From the NCBI RefSeq assembly GCF_030373265.1, contig NZ_JAUCZC010000022.1, positions 1-64,000 on the forward strand: a stretch of DNA of 64,000 bases, in the 5' to 3' direction. A program made the translations under genes and the position numbers. This document shows positions 10,101 through 19,252 of the stretch, one piece after another. The notes under the pieces were generated by a model that was not told the DNA's origin, ran no database searches, and saw only the letters and a list, made by a program, of their open reading frames with translations. The first letter of the stretch is position 1; every line of letters starts with the position of its first letter. This DNA is from Blastomonas sp. (GTDB lineage Bacteria > Pseudomonadota > Alphaproteobacteria > Sphingomonadales > Sphingomonadaceae).

Positions 10101-10670
10101 TCAGCCGGGGGCCGGCATCGTTCCGGGGCGGATGAAGCCGAACATATGCGCGACATAATCCGCCTTGCCCAGATTGACCCCTTGCGCGCGCAGGATTGCA
10201 TAGGCCGCCATCAGATGGAAATAGAATTGCGGGATCGCCCAGTCGCGGACGTATTGCGCTGCGGTCAGGTCGAAGATCATGCCGTTGGGCAGGGTGTGCG
10301 CGATCGCGGTGTCGGGCGACAGATCGGGTATCTCGGCGGCCGCGGCCTCGACGGCCCGCAAGGTCCCGGCGATCAGCGCCTGCGCGTCGGCGATAGTCTC
10401 CGCGCCCGATCCGGCGTTGCGCCCCTGGTCGAGCAGCGCGGCGAGCGAGGCGGGCAGGGCGTGCTGCTGCAGCCGCGCGATGCCCTCCTGTGCCTGGACG
10501 CAGGTGAAGCAGATCTGGGTGAACAGCGGAAACATGTCAGGCGCGAGCCGTGCGTTCATAAGGGTCGCCGCGCGGTCTTGAGGCAATTGCTCTGCCGCCT
10601 TGCCTAGCCACGCCGACAGCGCGCCCAGCATCTGGAGATAGGTGGGAACGAGCGTATCGTTGAGCGTCAT
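10101..10670 (-). CDS. DUF1993 family protein
   Basis: A 189-residue protein of the DUF1993 family, a DinB-like helical bundle of unknown activity. The N-terminus LVPTYLQMLGALSAWLGKA and the later QFYFHLMAAYAILRAQGV and GKADYVAHMFGF stretches are typical, with the conserved histidines H177 and H198-type positions on the last helices possibly forming a metal site. The frame is open much further upstream, but the ATG at 10670 has GGAGA 6 nt before it. It runs in the same direction as the hydrolase downstream and the FMN reductase upstream, with gaps of about 70-90 bp. Confidence 0.8.
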   Translation of the reverse strand: MTLNDTLVPTYLQMLGALSAWLGKAAEQLPQDRAATLMNARLAPDMFPLFTQICFTCVQAQEGIARLQQHALPASLAALLDQGRNAGSGAETIADAQALIAGTLRAVEAAAAEIPDLSPDTAIAHTLPNGMIFDLTAAQYVRDWAIPQFYFHLMAAYAILRAQGVNLGKADYVAHMFGFIRPGTMPAPG

Positions 10671-10758
10671 GATGGTCTCCTCGGGTGACGCGGGACCATA
10701 GACCGAGACATTATCGGGGCAAGCATTGTCCGGCCAAACGCCGCGATCCTTGGCCGCT

Positions 10759-11412
10759 TCAGGGCGCGTTTCTTTGCGATGGATCGGTGCGGAATGCGGC
10801 GGGTCGTTTTCCGCCATCGGCGCGCTGCCGGGCTGCGGCTGCGGCCCACCAGCCCAGCTGATCAAGCGTTCGGTCAAGATACCCGTCCCACCTGCCGCCA
10901 TCGACCCCGGGCAGATAGCTGCCATCGGCTCCGAACACATCCTGCGCGTGCGGCACGTGGATCATCGCGGAGACCGGCAGGCAGCCCAGTTCGGAGAGGA
11001 ATGTCCGCATGCTCACCGCAGCGCGCGTCCCGCCCCATTGCCCCGCCGAATAGGTCACGATCGCGCTCGGCTTGTACGAGAACAGCGAGCTGCCGAAATG
11101 GTTGAGCAGGTCGGCGAGCACAGGGCTCATCAGATGGTTGTATTCGGGGCTGACCATCACATAGCCGTCGGCGGCCGCGATCTGTTCGGCCAGCCGGTCG
11201 AGCACATCGGGCGACGAGCCGCGCCGATAGGCGAAATGCGGCTTGAACGGGTGCGGCAGCTCGATCTCGACCGGATCGACCAGCGTGGCCGGCACCGCCT
11301 TGGCCACCAGCCGGAGCAGGCACGCCGCGGCCACCCGCTCGCCGAGCCGCGCAGGCTCGGGCGGGCCGGAAACTCGCTCCGACCCCAGGATCACGAGAAT
11401 TTTGCCGGGCAT
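10759..11412 (-). CDS. NADPH-dependent FMN reductase family oxidoreductase
   Basis: A 217-residue flavodoxin-like protein that probably transfers electrons from NAD(P)H to FMN, quinones or azo compounds. The N-terminal phosphate-binding loop is GSERVSG (10-16). The family signature SPEYNHLMSPVLADLLNHF lies near residue 90. AIVTYSAGQWGGTRA completes the flavin site. The C-terminal 20 or so residues are poorly conserved and polar. The enzyme acts in the cytoplasm, and its exact acceptor is unknown. It is followed on the same strand by DUF1993. Confidence 0.85.
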   Translation of the reverse strand: MPGKILVILGSERVSGPPEPARLGERVAAACLLRLVAKAVPATLVDPVEIELPHPFKPHFAYRRGSSPDVLDRLAEQIAAADGYVMVSPEYNHLMSPVLADLLNHFGSSLFSYKPSAIVTYSAGQWGGTRAAVSMRTFLSELGCLPVSAMIHVPHAQDVFGADGSYLPGVDGGRWDGYLDRTLDQLGWWAAAAARQRADGGKRPAAFRTDPSQRNAP

Positions 11413-11541
11413 CTGGTGTTCCTTGTCGCATCAAAGGGCGTTCAGCGACCTTGGGCCGCAGACGGGCGACATGCCAGACGTTTGTGCGACGGCGCGACGC
11501 GCGCGGTCAATCGCGAGGTAAAGAGAGGTAAGGGGAAAAAG

Positions 11542-11617
11542 TGGTGCCCGGGGACGGGGTCGAACCGCCGACACTGCGATTTTCAATCGCATGCTCTACC
11601 AACTGAGCTACCCGGGC
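11542..11617 (-). tRNA. tRNA-Phe (anticodon GAA)
   Basis: A 76-nt cloverleaf with an encoded CCA end. The acceptor stem GCCCGGG pairs with CCCGGGC, the D arm is GCTC-AGTTGGTA-GAGC, and the anticodon arm TGCGA-TTGAAAA-TCGCA gives GAA. The T arm is GGCGG-TTCGACC-CCGTC. It is the last gene of the infA-maf-RNase-yacG block on the minus strand, a common alphaproteobacterial order. Confidence 0.97.
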
Positions 11618-11743
11618 ATCTGGCGGCATGGTGGTGCTGCCTGCATCGCCTCACCGGCGATTTGGAGCGCCGCCTATAGTCAGGCGAGGCAGGGCTTGTC
11701 CATAGCAAAATCACCTGCCGGGTTCATCGGTCCGATCGGCGCG

Positions 11744-11908
11744 TCAATCATAGTCCGCATCGGGATCGTCCACCGCAGGGCCGGGCACGGTATAGCCTTC
11801 GCCCAGCCATTTCAGCAGGTCGCGGTCCTTGCAGGCCTTGCTGCAGAACGGCGTGAATTCGGGGCTCGCCGGTTTGCGGCACAGCGGGCAGGGGCGGGGA
11901 TTGGCCAT
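11744..11908 (-). CDS. yacG: DNA gyrase inhibitor YacG (zinc-binding)
   Basis: A 54-residue protein, normal in length for YacG, which binds GyrB and inhibits gyrase in other bacteria. The treble-clef zinc site is CPLC (C7, C10) with CSKAC (C22, C26). It is followed by the typical KDRDLLKWLGEGYTVPG and an acidic tail. It starts 9 bp after the RNase E/G-like gene, so it is likely in the same transcript as infA and maf. Its function here is inferred from family membership. Confidence 0.93.
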   Translation of the reverse strand: MANPRPCPLCRKPASPEFTPFCSKACKDRDLLKWLGEGYTVPGPAVDDPDADYD

Positions 11909-11917
11909 GGCGCGTAT

Positions 11918-12886
11918 TTAGGCGGCGACGGGCGCGACCGCAACCGGGCGTCCGGTGCGCTGCTCCAGGCCATGCACCAGCGACCATTCGCGCGCCAGCG
12001 CCAGCGATTCGGGCGGCGATAATGTCAGCGTCAGCGTTCCGGTGCCGCCATCGCGTTCGGCGCTGCGCAGTGCCGCCAGCAGGTGCCAGCGGACCGGGTC
12101 GGCGGCGTGCAGTTCGATCAGCGAGGGGCGGGTGCGCTTGAGCACGATCTGCATCAAGCCGAAGCCGTTAATCGCGGTGCGCTCGCAGGGGAGCGTCATC
12201 GCAGCATCGAAATAATTGGCGACCGCGTTGCGGTCAGCCTTGTCGGCGAGCGTCGGGAAATCGATCACCACGCCGCCGCCGATGCCGTGGCGACGGATCG
12301 CGAGCGCGGCCTGGGTCGCAGCCGCCAGCCCGAGCGCGCGCGGGGCGATGTCGCCATCGACGTCGATCACCATCATCGCAGGGGTGGGTGACAGGGTCAG
12401 CGATCCGCCGGTGAAGTCGATCTGACCGGTTTCGGCTTCGGCCAGAATGTCGTGCCAGCCGGCCTGGGCGAGCAGGTCGGGCCCGTGCGCGGATGTCCGC
12501 GTGATCTCGTGGCCATCGGCGGTGATTCGCTCGAGCAATGTGGGGCCGGGGGTGAGCGGCGTCGCGTTGGTTACCGCGCGCAACCGGGCGGGCTTGTGCC
12601 GCGCGGTTCCGGGTTCGAACAGCACTTCGCGCAGCACCTCGGCGCGCAGCGTCTTGCCTTCGCTCAGCTCCTTCGGCACCGGCTGCAGCATCGCCTCGCT
12701 GCCATCGGCCAGCGCGACGCGGGCGCGGTGACCACCCGCGCTTTTGGCCAGCAGCCGTCCCTCGACCACCGCGCCGCAGCCGAGCGGCATGTCACTGCGC
12801 TGGATTCGTGCCTCGACAATGCGGCCATGCTCGATCAGCGCGGCGCGCTCTTCGCCGATGCCGTCTTCGTAGATCCAGTGGGTCAT
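11918..12886 (-). CDS. Short RNase E/G-like protein
   Basis: A 322-residue ribonuclease E/G homologue. Residues up to about 90 resemble the S1-like RNA-binding part (GRIVEARIQR, GCGAVVEGRLL). VIDVDGD and GGGVVIDFPTLADKADR correspond to the DNase I-like catalytic region with the metal-binding aspartates. GLMQIVLKRTRPSL matches the end of the catalytic core. It lacks the zinc-link CxxC motif and the long C-terminal scaffold of RNase E, and it is shorter than RNase G. Short forms sitting between maf and yacG are usual in alphaproteobacteria. Its start overlaps the maf stop by 4 bp. Confidence 0.85.
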   Translation of the reverse strand: MTHWIYEDGIGEERAALIEHGRIVEARIQRSDMPLGCGAVVEGRLLAKSAGGHRARVALADGSEAMLQPVPKELSEGKTLRAEVLREVLFEPGTARHKPARLRAVTNATPLTPGPTLLERITADGHEITRTSAHGPDLLAQAGWHDILAEAETGQIDFTGGSLTLSPTPAMMVIDVDGDIAPRALGLAAATQAALAIRRHGIGGGVVIDFPTLADKADRNAVANYFDAAMTLPCERTAINGFGLMQIVLKRTRPSLIELHAADPVRWHLLAALRSAERDGGTGTLTLTLSPPESLALAREWSLVHGLEQRTGRPVAVAPVAA

Positions 12887-13494
12887 GATGCGGGGTTCAA
12901 TCTTGCGGGGGCGAGCAGGCCGGCGGTGACCAGCATGCTGCGGGTCTCGTAAAGTGGAAGGCCCATGATGCCGCTATAGCTTCCTGCCATGGTGCGGATC
13001 AGCGCCTCGGCGCTGCCCTGGATGGCATAGCCGCCCGCCTTGCCCAGCCATTCGCCGCTGGCGATATACGCGTCGATCTCGTCGGCGTGCAGACGTTTGA
13101 AGATGACGGTGCTTTCGGACAAGCGGTGCAGGCTGCGGCCACCCGGCAGCATCAGCGTCACCGCCGACAGCACCATGTGACGGCGGCCCGAAACCAGATC
13201 GAGACACATCCGCGCCTCGGCTTCACTCTCGGCCTTGGGCAGGATACGGCGGCCGACCGCGACCACGGTATCGCCAGACAGCACCGCAGCGTCGGGCTGC
13301 TGTGCGACCACGACCGCGGCCTTCTGCGCCGCCATGCGCCGGGCGTAGACGCGCGGCAGTTCGGTCTTGAGCGGGGTCTCGTCGATATCGGCGGGGACGA
13401 TGGCATCGGCGGTCACGCCGATCCGGGCCAGCAACTGCTGGCGGCGCGGACTGGCCGATGCAAGAATGAGCGGGGGCATGGCCGCCATGCTCAT
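12883..13494 (-). CDS. maf: Maf family nucleotide pyrophosphatase
   Basis: A 203-residue Maf protein, a cytoplasmic pyrophosphatase that hydrolyses non-canonical nucleoside triphosphates and influences cell division in some bacteria. The signature [18 protein letters not shown] lies near the N-terminus. Further motifs are [27 protein letters not shown] and [12 protein letters not shown] with [11 protein letters not shown]. Its ATG at 13494 overlaps the infA stop codon (ATGA). Two further in-frame ATGs at 13488 and 13479 are possible starts. Its own stop overlaps the RNase gene by 4 bp, so the block is translationally coupled. Confidence 0.95.
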   Translation of the reverse strand: MSMAAMPPLILASASPRRQQLLARIGVTADAIVPADIDETPLKTELPRVYARRMAAQKAAVVVAQQPDAAVLSGDTVVAVGRRILPKAESEAEARMCLDLVSGRRHMVLSAVTLMLPGGRSLHRLSESTVIFKRLHADEIDAYIASGEWLGKAGGYAIQGSAEALIRTMAGSYSGIMGLPLYETRSMLVTAGLLAPARLNPAS

Positions 13495-13709
13495 TTGAAT
13501 CGGTAGGTAATCCGGCCCTTGCTCAGATCGTAAGGCGTCAGTTCGACCAGAACTTCATCGCCCACCAGCACGCGGATGCGGTTCTTGCGCATCTTGCCGG
13601 CGGTGTGGCCGAGGATTTCGTGATCGTTTTCCAGCTTCACGCGGAACATGGCATTGGGAAGCAGTTCGACCACCTGGCCGCGCATTTCGAGAAGTTCTTC
13701 TTTTGCCAT
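13491..13709 (-). CDS. infA: Translation initiation factor IF-1
   Basis: A 72-residue OB-fold protein, the standard length for IF-1, which binds the 30S ribosomal A site during initiation. It runs from [20 protein letters not shown] to [13 protein letters not shown], with the RNA-binding [19 protein letters not shown] stretch. It is the first gene of the operon infA-maf-RNase-yacG, ending in tRNA-Phe. Its promoter must lie in 13710-14002, shared with the divergent TonB-dependent receptor. The ATG at 13709 is the universal IF-1 start. Confidence 0.98.
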   Translation of the reverse strand: MAKEELLEMRGQVVELLPNAMFRVKLENDHEILGHTAGKMRKNRIRVLVGDEVLVELTPYDLSKGRITYRFK

Positions 13710-14002
13710 TCGGCCCCTGCAATGTGGTTCTGGTGACGAAGATGCAGCCTTTGCATCGTCGTTATGCGCCGCTGTTCCGGGGAATGCCCTGCGCAAAGGT
13801 GAGCGCGCCTTACAGACAAACCGTGCAAAAGAAAAGACGGGAGTTCATGCCGTCTGTCGCACCTGATCTGTCGTTGCGCGAATATTTGTTACAATTCAGC
13901 ACTGGCTAAGGCTCGGCGCTCCATCATATTGCGCTGCAACAAATAAATTCCCCATCGCGCCTCTCCCCCGGCGTCCGATAGATAAAAAGAGCCGTATCTC
14001 CC

Positions 14003-16909
14003 ATGATGTTTTCGCTGCGACCCCCTGTCACCCCCATGCCTTTCGTGCGTCCTGCGCTCGGCCTGTCCCTCGCCACCGCGCTGTCGCTGGCAGCAAGTCC
14101 GGCGGCGGTCGCCGCCTCGCTGGTTGGCGACGAAGCCGCCCGGGCCGCGACAGGAACGGCGGCTGATTCTGCACAGGCGCAACCCGATCCCACGACGCCC
14201 GACGATACCCAGCCTGATGACGACGGCAACACCATCGTGGTGCGGGCAGAGCAGTTGCGCGGATCGATCCGCACCGATGTGCCGCCAGTAGCCGAACTGA
14301 ACGCGACCGACATAGCAAGCTATGGCGCCTCCTCGATCGCCGAACTGCTCGAGCAGATCGCGCCGCAGACCGGAAGCGCCCGCGGCCGTGGCAGCGGCGG
14401 CCCGGTGGTGTTGCTCAACGGCCAGCGCGTCTCGGGCTTCCGCGCGATCCGCGACCTTCCCCCCGAGGCGATCCAGAAGGTCGAGGTGTACCCCGAGGAA
14501 CTGGCGCTGCGCTATGGCTTCCGCCCGGACCAGCGCGTCATCAACTTCATCCTGGTCGATAACTATCAAAGCCTCGCTGCCGAACTCGAGGGCGGGCTGG
14601 CGACGCAGGGTGGTTACGGCACCAAAGAGGTCGAGGCGACATTCACCAAGATCGGCAAGAACACGCGGCTGATCCTCGATGTCGAATATGAAACCGCAAC
14701 CGCCCTTCGGGAAAGCGAACGCGGCATCGTTCAACCCGGCAGCAGCGCGCCGTTTGCCTTGGGCGGCAATATCGGCGCCTCGCCGTTTGGCTCGGGGGCT
14801 GAAATCGATCCGGCGCTGAGCGGCCTTGCCGGCCGTCCGCTGGCGCTGGTCGGCGTGCCGCAGGGGATTACCGGCGCGCCCGCGCTGTCGGCGTTCACGG
14901 GCGGCCCCAACACCACCGACCTGGGCGAATTCCGCACGCTCATTCCCAATTCGGACCGCATCCAGGCCAACGCGACCTATATCCGTAACCTGGGGACGGA
15001 CACCAATGTCCAGGTCAACGCCACCTACACCAATGATTTCGCCACCTCTCTGCTTGGGCTCAACACCGCGACGCTGACGGTACCCTCGACCAACCCGTTT
15101 TCACCGTTCAGCCGCGATGTCGCCTTGCTCACTGCCTTTGGTGATCCGCGCGCAATCACCCGCACGGTCGACAGCGACACCTATTCGCTGGGGTTCAACG
15201 CCAATGGCGTGCTGCCCGCCAGCTGGAAATGGGCCCTGACCGGCGACTACACCCGCGTCGACACGCTGACGATTATCGATCGCACTGCCGATGTGACGGG
15301 GCTGCAGGCGGCGATCTCGGCCCCCAGCGGCGCGATCAATCCCTTCACCGGCACATTGGGCTCGCTGCTGCCTGGACTGATCAGCGACTCGGCGCTCAGC
15401 CGCAACCAGCTGTTCAACTCGCAGCTCACGGTAAACGGCACGCTGACGGATCTGCCCGCAGGTCCGGTCAGCATGACCCTGGTCGGCGGCTTTGCCCGGC
15501 GATTGCAGGATTCGACCGACAGCCGGCTGGCAGGGCAGGGCAGCACCTCGCTCACACGCAGCGAGGCGAATGTCTCGGCCAACATCGATGTGCCGCTGGT
15601 CGACGATTACATGAGCGACTGGTTCGGCAAGCTCTCGGTCAACGGCAATCTGGGCTATCGCCAGCTGAGCGATGCCGGCGGCCTGCTCAGCTTCGGCTAT
15701 GGCCTCAACTGGTCGCCCACCGACACGCTGACCATCCAGGCCTCGTTGATCGCCGAAGAGGCTGCCCCGGGGATCAGCCAGCTCGGCGATCCGCGCATCG
15801 TCACCCCCAATATCAGCACCTTCGATCTGGCCCGCAACGAGACCGTGCTTGCGACTATCATCACCGGCGGCAACCCGCTGCTGACGCCCGAGGAACGGCG
15901 CGACGTCAAGGTCTCGATCAACTATCGTCCGCCTTTCGTCGAGGGGCTGGATTTCCTCGCCGAGTTCATCCGCAACCGCAGCTATGGCACGACATCGTCG
16001 TTCCCGATCCTCACCCCCGAGATCGAGGCGGCATTTCCCGACCGCATCATCCGCGACACCGATGGCACGCTGCTCGCCATCGATCAGCGCGCGATCAACT
16101 ATGACCGGGTGACCAGCGACCGCGTGCGCTATGGCATCAACTTCTCCAAACGGATCGGCGGCGATGATCGCGGCGGCGGTGGCCGGGGCGGCGCCGGTGG
16201 CCCGCCGCGCGGCGAGGGCGAGACGGGGTCAGCCCCGCAAGGCACTCCGCCGGCAGACGGTGCTCCGCCAGCAGACGGTGCTCGGCCAGCAGACGGGGCT
16301 CCGCGCGCCGATGGTGCGCCACGGGGCGAGGGCGCCGGGCGCGGTCCGGGCGCAGGTGCCGGTCGCGCTGCGGGCGGTCCTCCGCGTGGCGGACCTCCCG
16401 GCGGGTTCGGCCCGGGCGGCCGTGGCGGTCGCTGGAACATCTCGGTCTATCACACCGTGCGCTTTGCCGAGACCATCCGGATTCGCCCGGGTCTTGCCGA
16501 CCTCGACCTGCTCGGCGGATCGGCGATCGGCGCAAATGGTGGCGTTCCGCGCCACGGCGTGGAGATGGAAGGCGGACTGTTCCTCAACGGCGTGGGCCTG
16601 CGGTTCAACGGCAACTATCAAAGCGGATCGCGCGTCGATGGCGGCACGGCAGTGGGCGCGACCGATCTGCGCTTCAACGACATCGCGACCTTCGGCGTGC
16701 GCACCTTCGTCAACTTCGACAACAAGCCCGCGCTGACCGAGGCTGTGCCGTTCCTCGCAGGTTCGCGGCTGCGGTTCTCGATCGACAACATCTTCAACGC
16801 GCAGCAGCGGGTGACCACGCAGGATGGCACCGTGCCGCTGCGCTTTCAGCCCGGCTTCATCGATCCGCTGGGCCGCGTCGTCTCGTTGAGCTTCCGCAAG
16901 CGCTTCTGA
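14003..16909 (+). CDS. TonB-dependent receptor with Gly/Pro-rich insert
   Basis: A 968-residue outer-membrane receptor energised by TonB. It has an N-terminal signal peptide (ALGLSLATALSLAASPAAVAA), a short linker rich in D and P, a plug domain (SSIAELLEQIAPQTG, then GPVVLLNGQRVSGF and EAIQKVEVYPEELALRYGF) and a barrel ending in SLSFRKRF with the terminal phenylalanine needed for assembly. Around residues 720-810 there is an unusual insert made of glycine-rich runs and PADGA repeats, between the barrel strand YGINFSKRIGG and RWNISVYHTVRF. The ligand is unknown. Two adjacent ATGs (14003 and 14006) could start it. Confidence 0.9.
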   Translation: MMFSLRPPVTPMPFVRPALGLSLATALSLAASPAAVAASLVGDEAARAATGTAADSAQAQPDPTTPDDTQPDDDGNTIVVRAEQLRGSIRTDVPPVAELNATDIASYGASSIAELLEQIAPQTGSARGRGSGGPVVLLNGQRVSGFRAIRDLPPEAIQKVEVYPEELALRYGFRPDQRVINFILVDNYQSLAAELEGGLATQGGYGTKEVEATFTKIGKNTRLILDVEYETATALRESERGIVQPGSSAPFALGGNIGASPFGSGAEIDPALSGLAGRPLALVGVPQGITGAPALSAFTGGPNTTDLGEFRTLIPNSDRIQANATYIRNLGTDTNVQVNATYTNDFATSLLGLNTATLTVPSTNPFSPFSRDVALLTAFGDPRAITRTVDSDTYSLGFNANGVLPASWKWALTGDYTRVDTLTIIDRTADVTGLQAAISAPSGAINPFTGTLGSLLPGLISDSALSRNQLFNSQLTVNGTLTDLPAGPVSMTLVGGFARRLQDSTDSRLAGQGSTSLTRSEANVSANIDVPLVDDYMSDWFGKLSVNGNLGYRQLSDAGGLLSFGYGLNWSPTDTLTIQASLIAEEAAPGISQLGDPRIVTPNISTFDLARNETVLATIITGGNPLLTPEERRDVKVSINYRPPFVEGLDFLAEFIRNRSYGTTSSFPILTPEIEAAFPDRIIRDTDGTLLAIDQRAINYDRVTSDRVRYGINFSKRIGGDDRGGGGRGGAGGPPRGEGETGSAPQGTPPADGAPPADGARPADGAPRADGAPRGEGAGRGPGAGAGRAAGGPPRGGPPGGFGPGGRGGRWNISVYHTVRFAETIRIRPGLADLDLLGGSAIGANGGVPRHGVEMEGGLFLNGVGLRFNGNYQSGSRVDGGTAVGATDLRFNDIATFGVRTFVNFDNKPALTEAVPFLAGSRLRFSIDNIFNAQQRVTTQDGTVPLRFQPGFIDPLGRVVSLSFRKRF

Positions 16910-17026
16910 CCCGGAGGGTTGACGCCAAATTTGCCATGGCTTTTGCGATTTGCGGCGGGTAAAGACGCGACCTTGAGCCGGGGCAGACGCCTTTCGGCAG
17001 TGTAGAATGATTCCGAGGAGTCCCAA

Positions 17027-17794
17027 TTGGCGCTGACACCTAACAAGGACGCAGATGCCGCGCGCGACAACATGTTCATGCGCGAAGTCGACGACGCCCT
17101 GCGGCAGGACCAGATGGCCGGGATCGTCCAGAATTACGGCAAGCTCATCCTCGTCGGCGTTGTCGCCCTGCTGCTCGCATTGGGCGGGTGGTTCTATTAT
17201 CGTTCTTCCCAGGCACAGGCTGCGGGCGAGCGCGGCGAGGAACTGACCAACGCGCTCGACGCGGTGCGCAACAACAATCTGGCCGGCGCCGCCAATGCGC
17301 TCAAGCCGCTCGAAACCGCCGATCAGCCGGGCTATCGCGCGGTGTCGCAGCTGCTCGCCGGCGCGATTGCCCAGGAACAGGACAACCCCAAGGCTGCTGC
17401 TGCGACCTTTGCCAAGGTCGCTGGCGATGACAGCCTGCCGCAGCCGTTGCGCAATCTGGCGCTGATCCGCCAGACCGCAGCCGAATATGACAGCCTCAAG
17501 CCTGCCGATGTCATCGCACGGCTCAAGCCGCTGGCAGTGCCGGGCAATCCGTGGTTTGGCAGCGCGGGCGAAATGGTCGCGATCGCGCACATGCGGATGA
17601 ACAAGCCCGAGCTTGCCGGACCGCTTTTCCTGCAACTGGCCGATGACAAGCAGGTGCCCGAGACCATTCGTTCACGTAGCCGTCAGTTGGCAGGCGTCAT
17701 GGGCGTTGACGCGGTCAGCGATCCCAGCAAGGCGCAGGGCGTTGCGGAACCCGTCACAGCGGCGGGTCTGGGCCCTCAGGCGGCGGGCCAATAG
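17027..17794 (+). CDS. YfgM-like tetratricopeptide membrane protein
   Basis: A 255-residue inner-membrane protein with one transmembrane segment (about 39-58) and a periplasmic TPR-like domain (residues 60-230). YfgM-type proteins work with the SecYEG/PpiD and outer-membrane assembly machinery. The gene sits directly before bamB and der, the standard order. It starts with TTG at 17027, supported by GGAG 7 nt upstream; no ATG fits. QPGYRAVSQLLAGAIAQEQ and ADKQVPETIRSRSRQL show helical repeats. The C-terminus is low-complexity. Chaperone function is inferred from family and context. Confidence 0.88.
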   Translation: MALTPNKDADAARDNMFMREVDDALRQDQMAGIVQNYGKLILVGVVALLLALGGWFYYRSSQAQAAGERGEELTNALDAVRNNNLAGAANALKPLETADQPGYRAVSQLLAGAIAQEQDNPKAAAATFAKVAGDDSLPQPLRNLALIRQTAAEYDSLKPADVIARLKPLAVPGNPWFGSAGEMVAIAHMRMNKPELAGPLFLQLADDKQVPETIRSRSRQLAGVMGVDAVSDPSKAQGVAEPVTAAGLGPQAAGQ

Positions 17795-17858
17795 ATTATT
17801 GTGTGCGGGTCGCTACCGTTGATGATGCACTTTTGAAGATTCGGGAGCTGGACTGGCA

Positions 17859-19184
17859 ATGCAAAACGCAAAATGGGCGATGATTCTCGCGCTGTCGGCT
17901 ACGGTCGCAGGCTGCGGCGTATTGGGCGGCAAGGACAAGCCCACCACGCCCACCGTGGGCAACCGGACCTCCATTCTCACCCGCGCTGAAAGCGGCGCTT
18001 CGGTCGACAAGGATCTGGCCGGGGTTTCGGTGATTCTGCCCGCGGCCGTCGCCAACCCCAACTGGAACCAGCCTGGCGGCAGCGCCACCAAGGCGATCGG
18101 GCACGTCACCATCGGCGACACGCTGACTCGCGCCTGGTCGGCCAGGATCGCCGGCTCCAGCCTGCGCGTGCGGTTGGCGGCAGCGCCCGTGGTCTACGGC
18201 GGCAGGCTGTATGCGGTCGATACCAACGGCATGGTCCACGCGTTCGACACCGCGAACGGTGCCAAGGTGTGGCAGGTCGCGCTCGAGGCGCGCGATGACG
18301 GCTCGGGCTCGGTCTTTGGCGGGGGCGTCAGTGCCGATGCAACCCGTGTTTATGCCACCAACGGCGTGGGCGAGGTTGCCGCGCTCAATGCGGCCGATGG
18401 TACGCAGGTCTGGCGGGTAAAGCCTGCCGGCCCCTTGCGTGGTGCACCGACCTTGGCGTTCGGCGCGGTCTATGTGATGACACAGGACAACCAGGTCGTC
18501 TCGCTCAACCAGGTCGATGGCGCAATCAACTGGAACCAGGGCGGATCCCTCGGCCAGGCCGGTGTGTTCGGCGTGGCGGCACCGGCTGCCGGGCAGGGCA
18601 CCGTGGTCGCCGGCTTCTCGAGCGGCGAGCTGATCGCCTATCGCTACGAAAACGGCCGCAACCTGTGGTCCGACGCGCTTGCGCGCACCAGCATTTCGAC
18701 CTCGGTATCGTCGCTGACCGATATCGATGCCGACCCGATCATCGATCGCGGCCGGGTCTATGCGGTGGGCGAGGGCGGCCGCATGGCCGCGTATGAGCTG
18801 GTCACCGGCCAGCGCATCTGGGAACTCAACATCGCAGGCATTTCGACCCCGGTGATCGCGGGCGAATGGCTGTTCGTGCTGACCGACGATGCCCGCATTT
18901 TGTGCATCGCGCGCGCGACCGGCAAGGTGCGCTGGTCGACCCAGCTGCAGCAGTATCGCAAGGAAAAGAAGAAGGAAGGCCAGGTTTACTGGAATGGCCC
19001 GGTTCTGGCCGGTGGCCGATTGTTCACGGTCAACACGCTTGGCGAAGTGGGCACGATCAATCCCGCCGACGGCACCCTGACCCTGATAGACGACCTCAAG
19101 GAAAAGGTCTCGCTGCCACCGATCATCGCGGACAACACGATGTACATCCTGGATGACAGCGGCACGATCACCGCCTGGCGCTGA
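17859..19184 (+). CDS. bamB: Outer membrane assembly factor BamB (lipoprotein)
   Basis: A 441-residue outer-membrane lipoprotein of the BAM complex that helps insert barrel proteins such as the receptor upstream. The signal peptide ends in the lipobox VAGC (lipidated C19). The rest is an eight-bladed PQQ-like propeller with repeated blade motifs such as YAVDTNGMVHAFDTANG, VYATNGVGEVAALNAADG and ILCIARATGKVRWSTQL. Between the propeller and the lipid anchor there is a linker with many T, P and K residues. It is the middle gene of yfgM-bamB-der. Confidence 0.93.
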   Translation: MQNAKWAMILALSATVAGCGVLGGKDKPTTPTVGNRTSILTRAESGASVDKDLAGVSVILPAAVANPNWNQPGGSATKAIGHVTIGDTLTRAWSARIAGSSLRVRLAAAPVVYGGRLYAVDTNGMVHAFDTANGAKVWQVALEARDDGSGSVFGGGVSADATRVYATNGVGEVAALNAADGTQVWRVKPAGPLRGAPTLAFGAVYVMTQDNQVVSLNQVDGAINWNQGGSLGQAGVFGVAAPAAGQGTVVAGFSSGELIAYRYENGRNLWSDALARTSISTSVSSLTDIDADPIIDRGRVYAVGEGGRMAAYELVTGQRIWELNIAGISTPVIAGEWLFVLTDDARILCIARATGKVRWSTQLQQYRKEKKKEGQVYWNGPVLAGGRLFTVNTLGEVGTINPADGTLTLIDDLKEKVSLPPIIADNTMYILDDSGTITAWR

Positions 19185-19252
19185 TCGTCGCTAAGCCACG
19201 CTTCTCAATCGCGGGGGGAGACAAAGTCCCTCTTCCGCGATAAGGGCAGGCC

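Noticed and set aside
13847-13909. 20-codon frame after GGGAG in the infA/receptor gap
   Set aside because: Too short to support; the ribosome site is only 3 nt away and no family is recognised.
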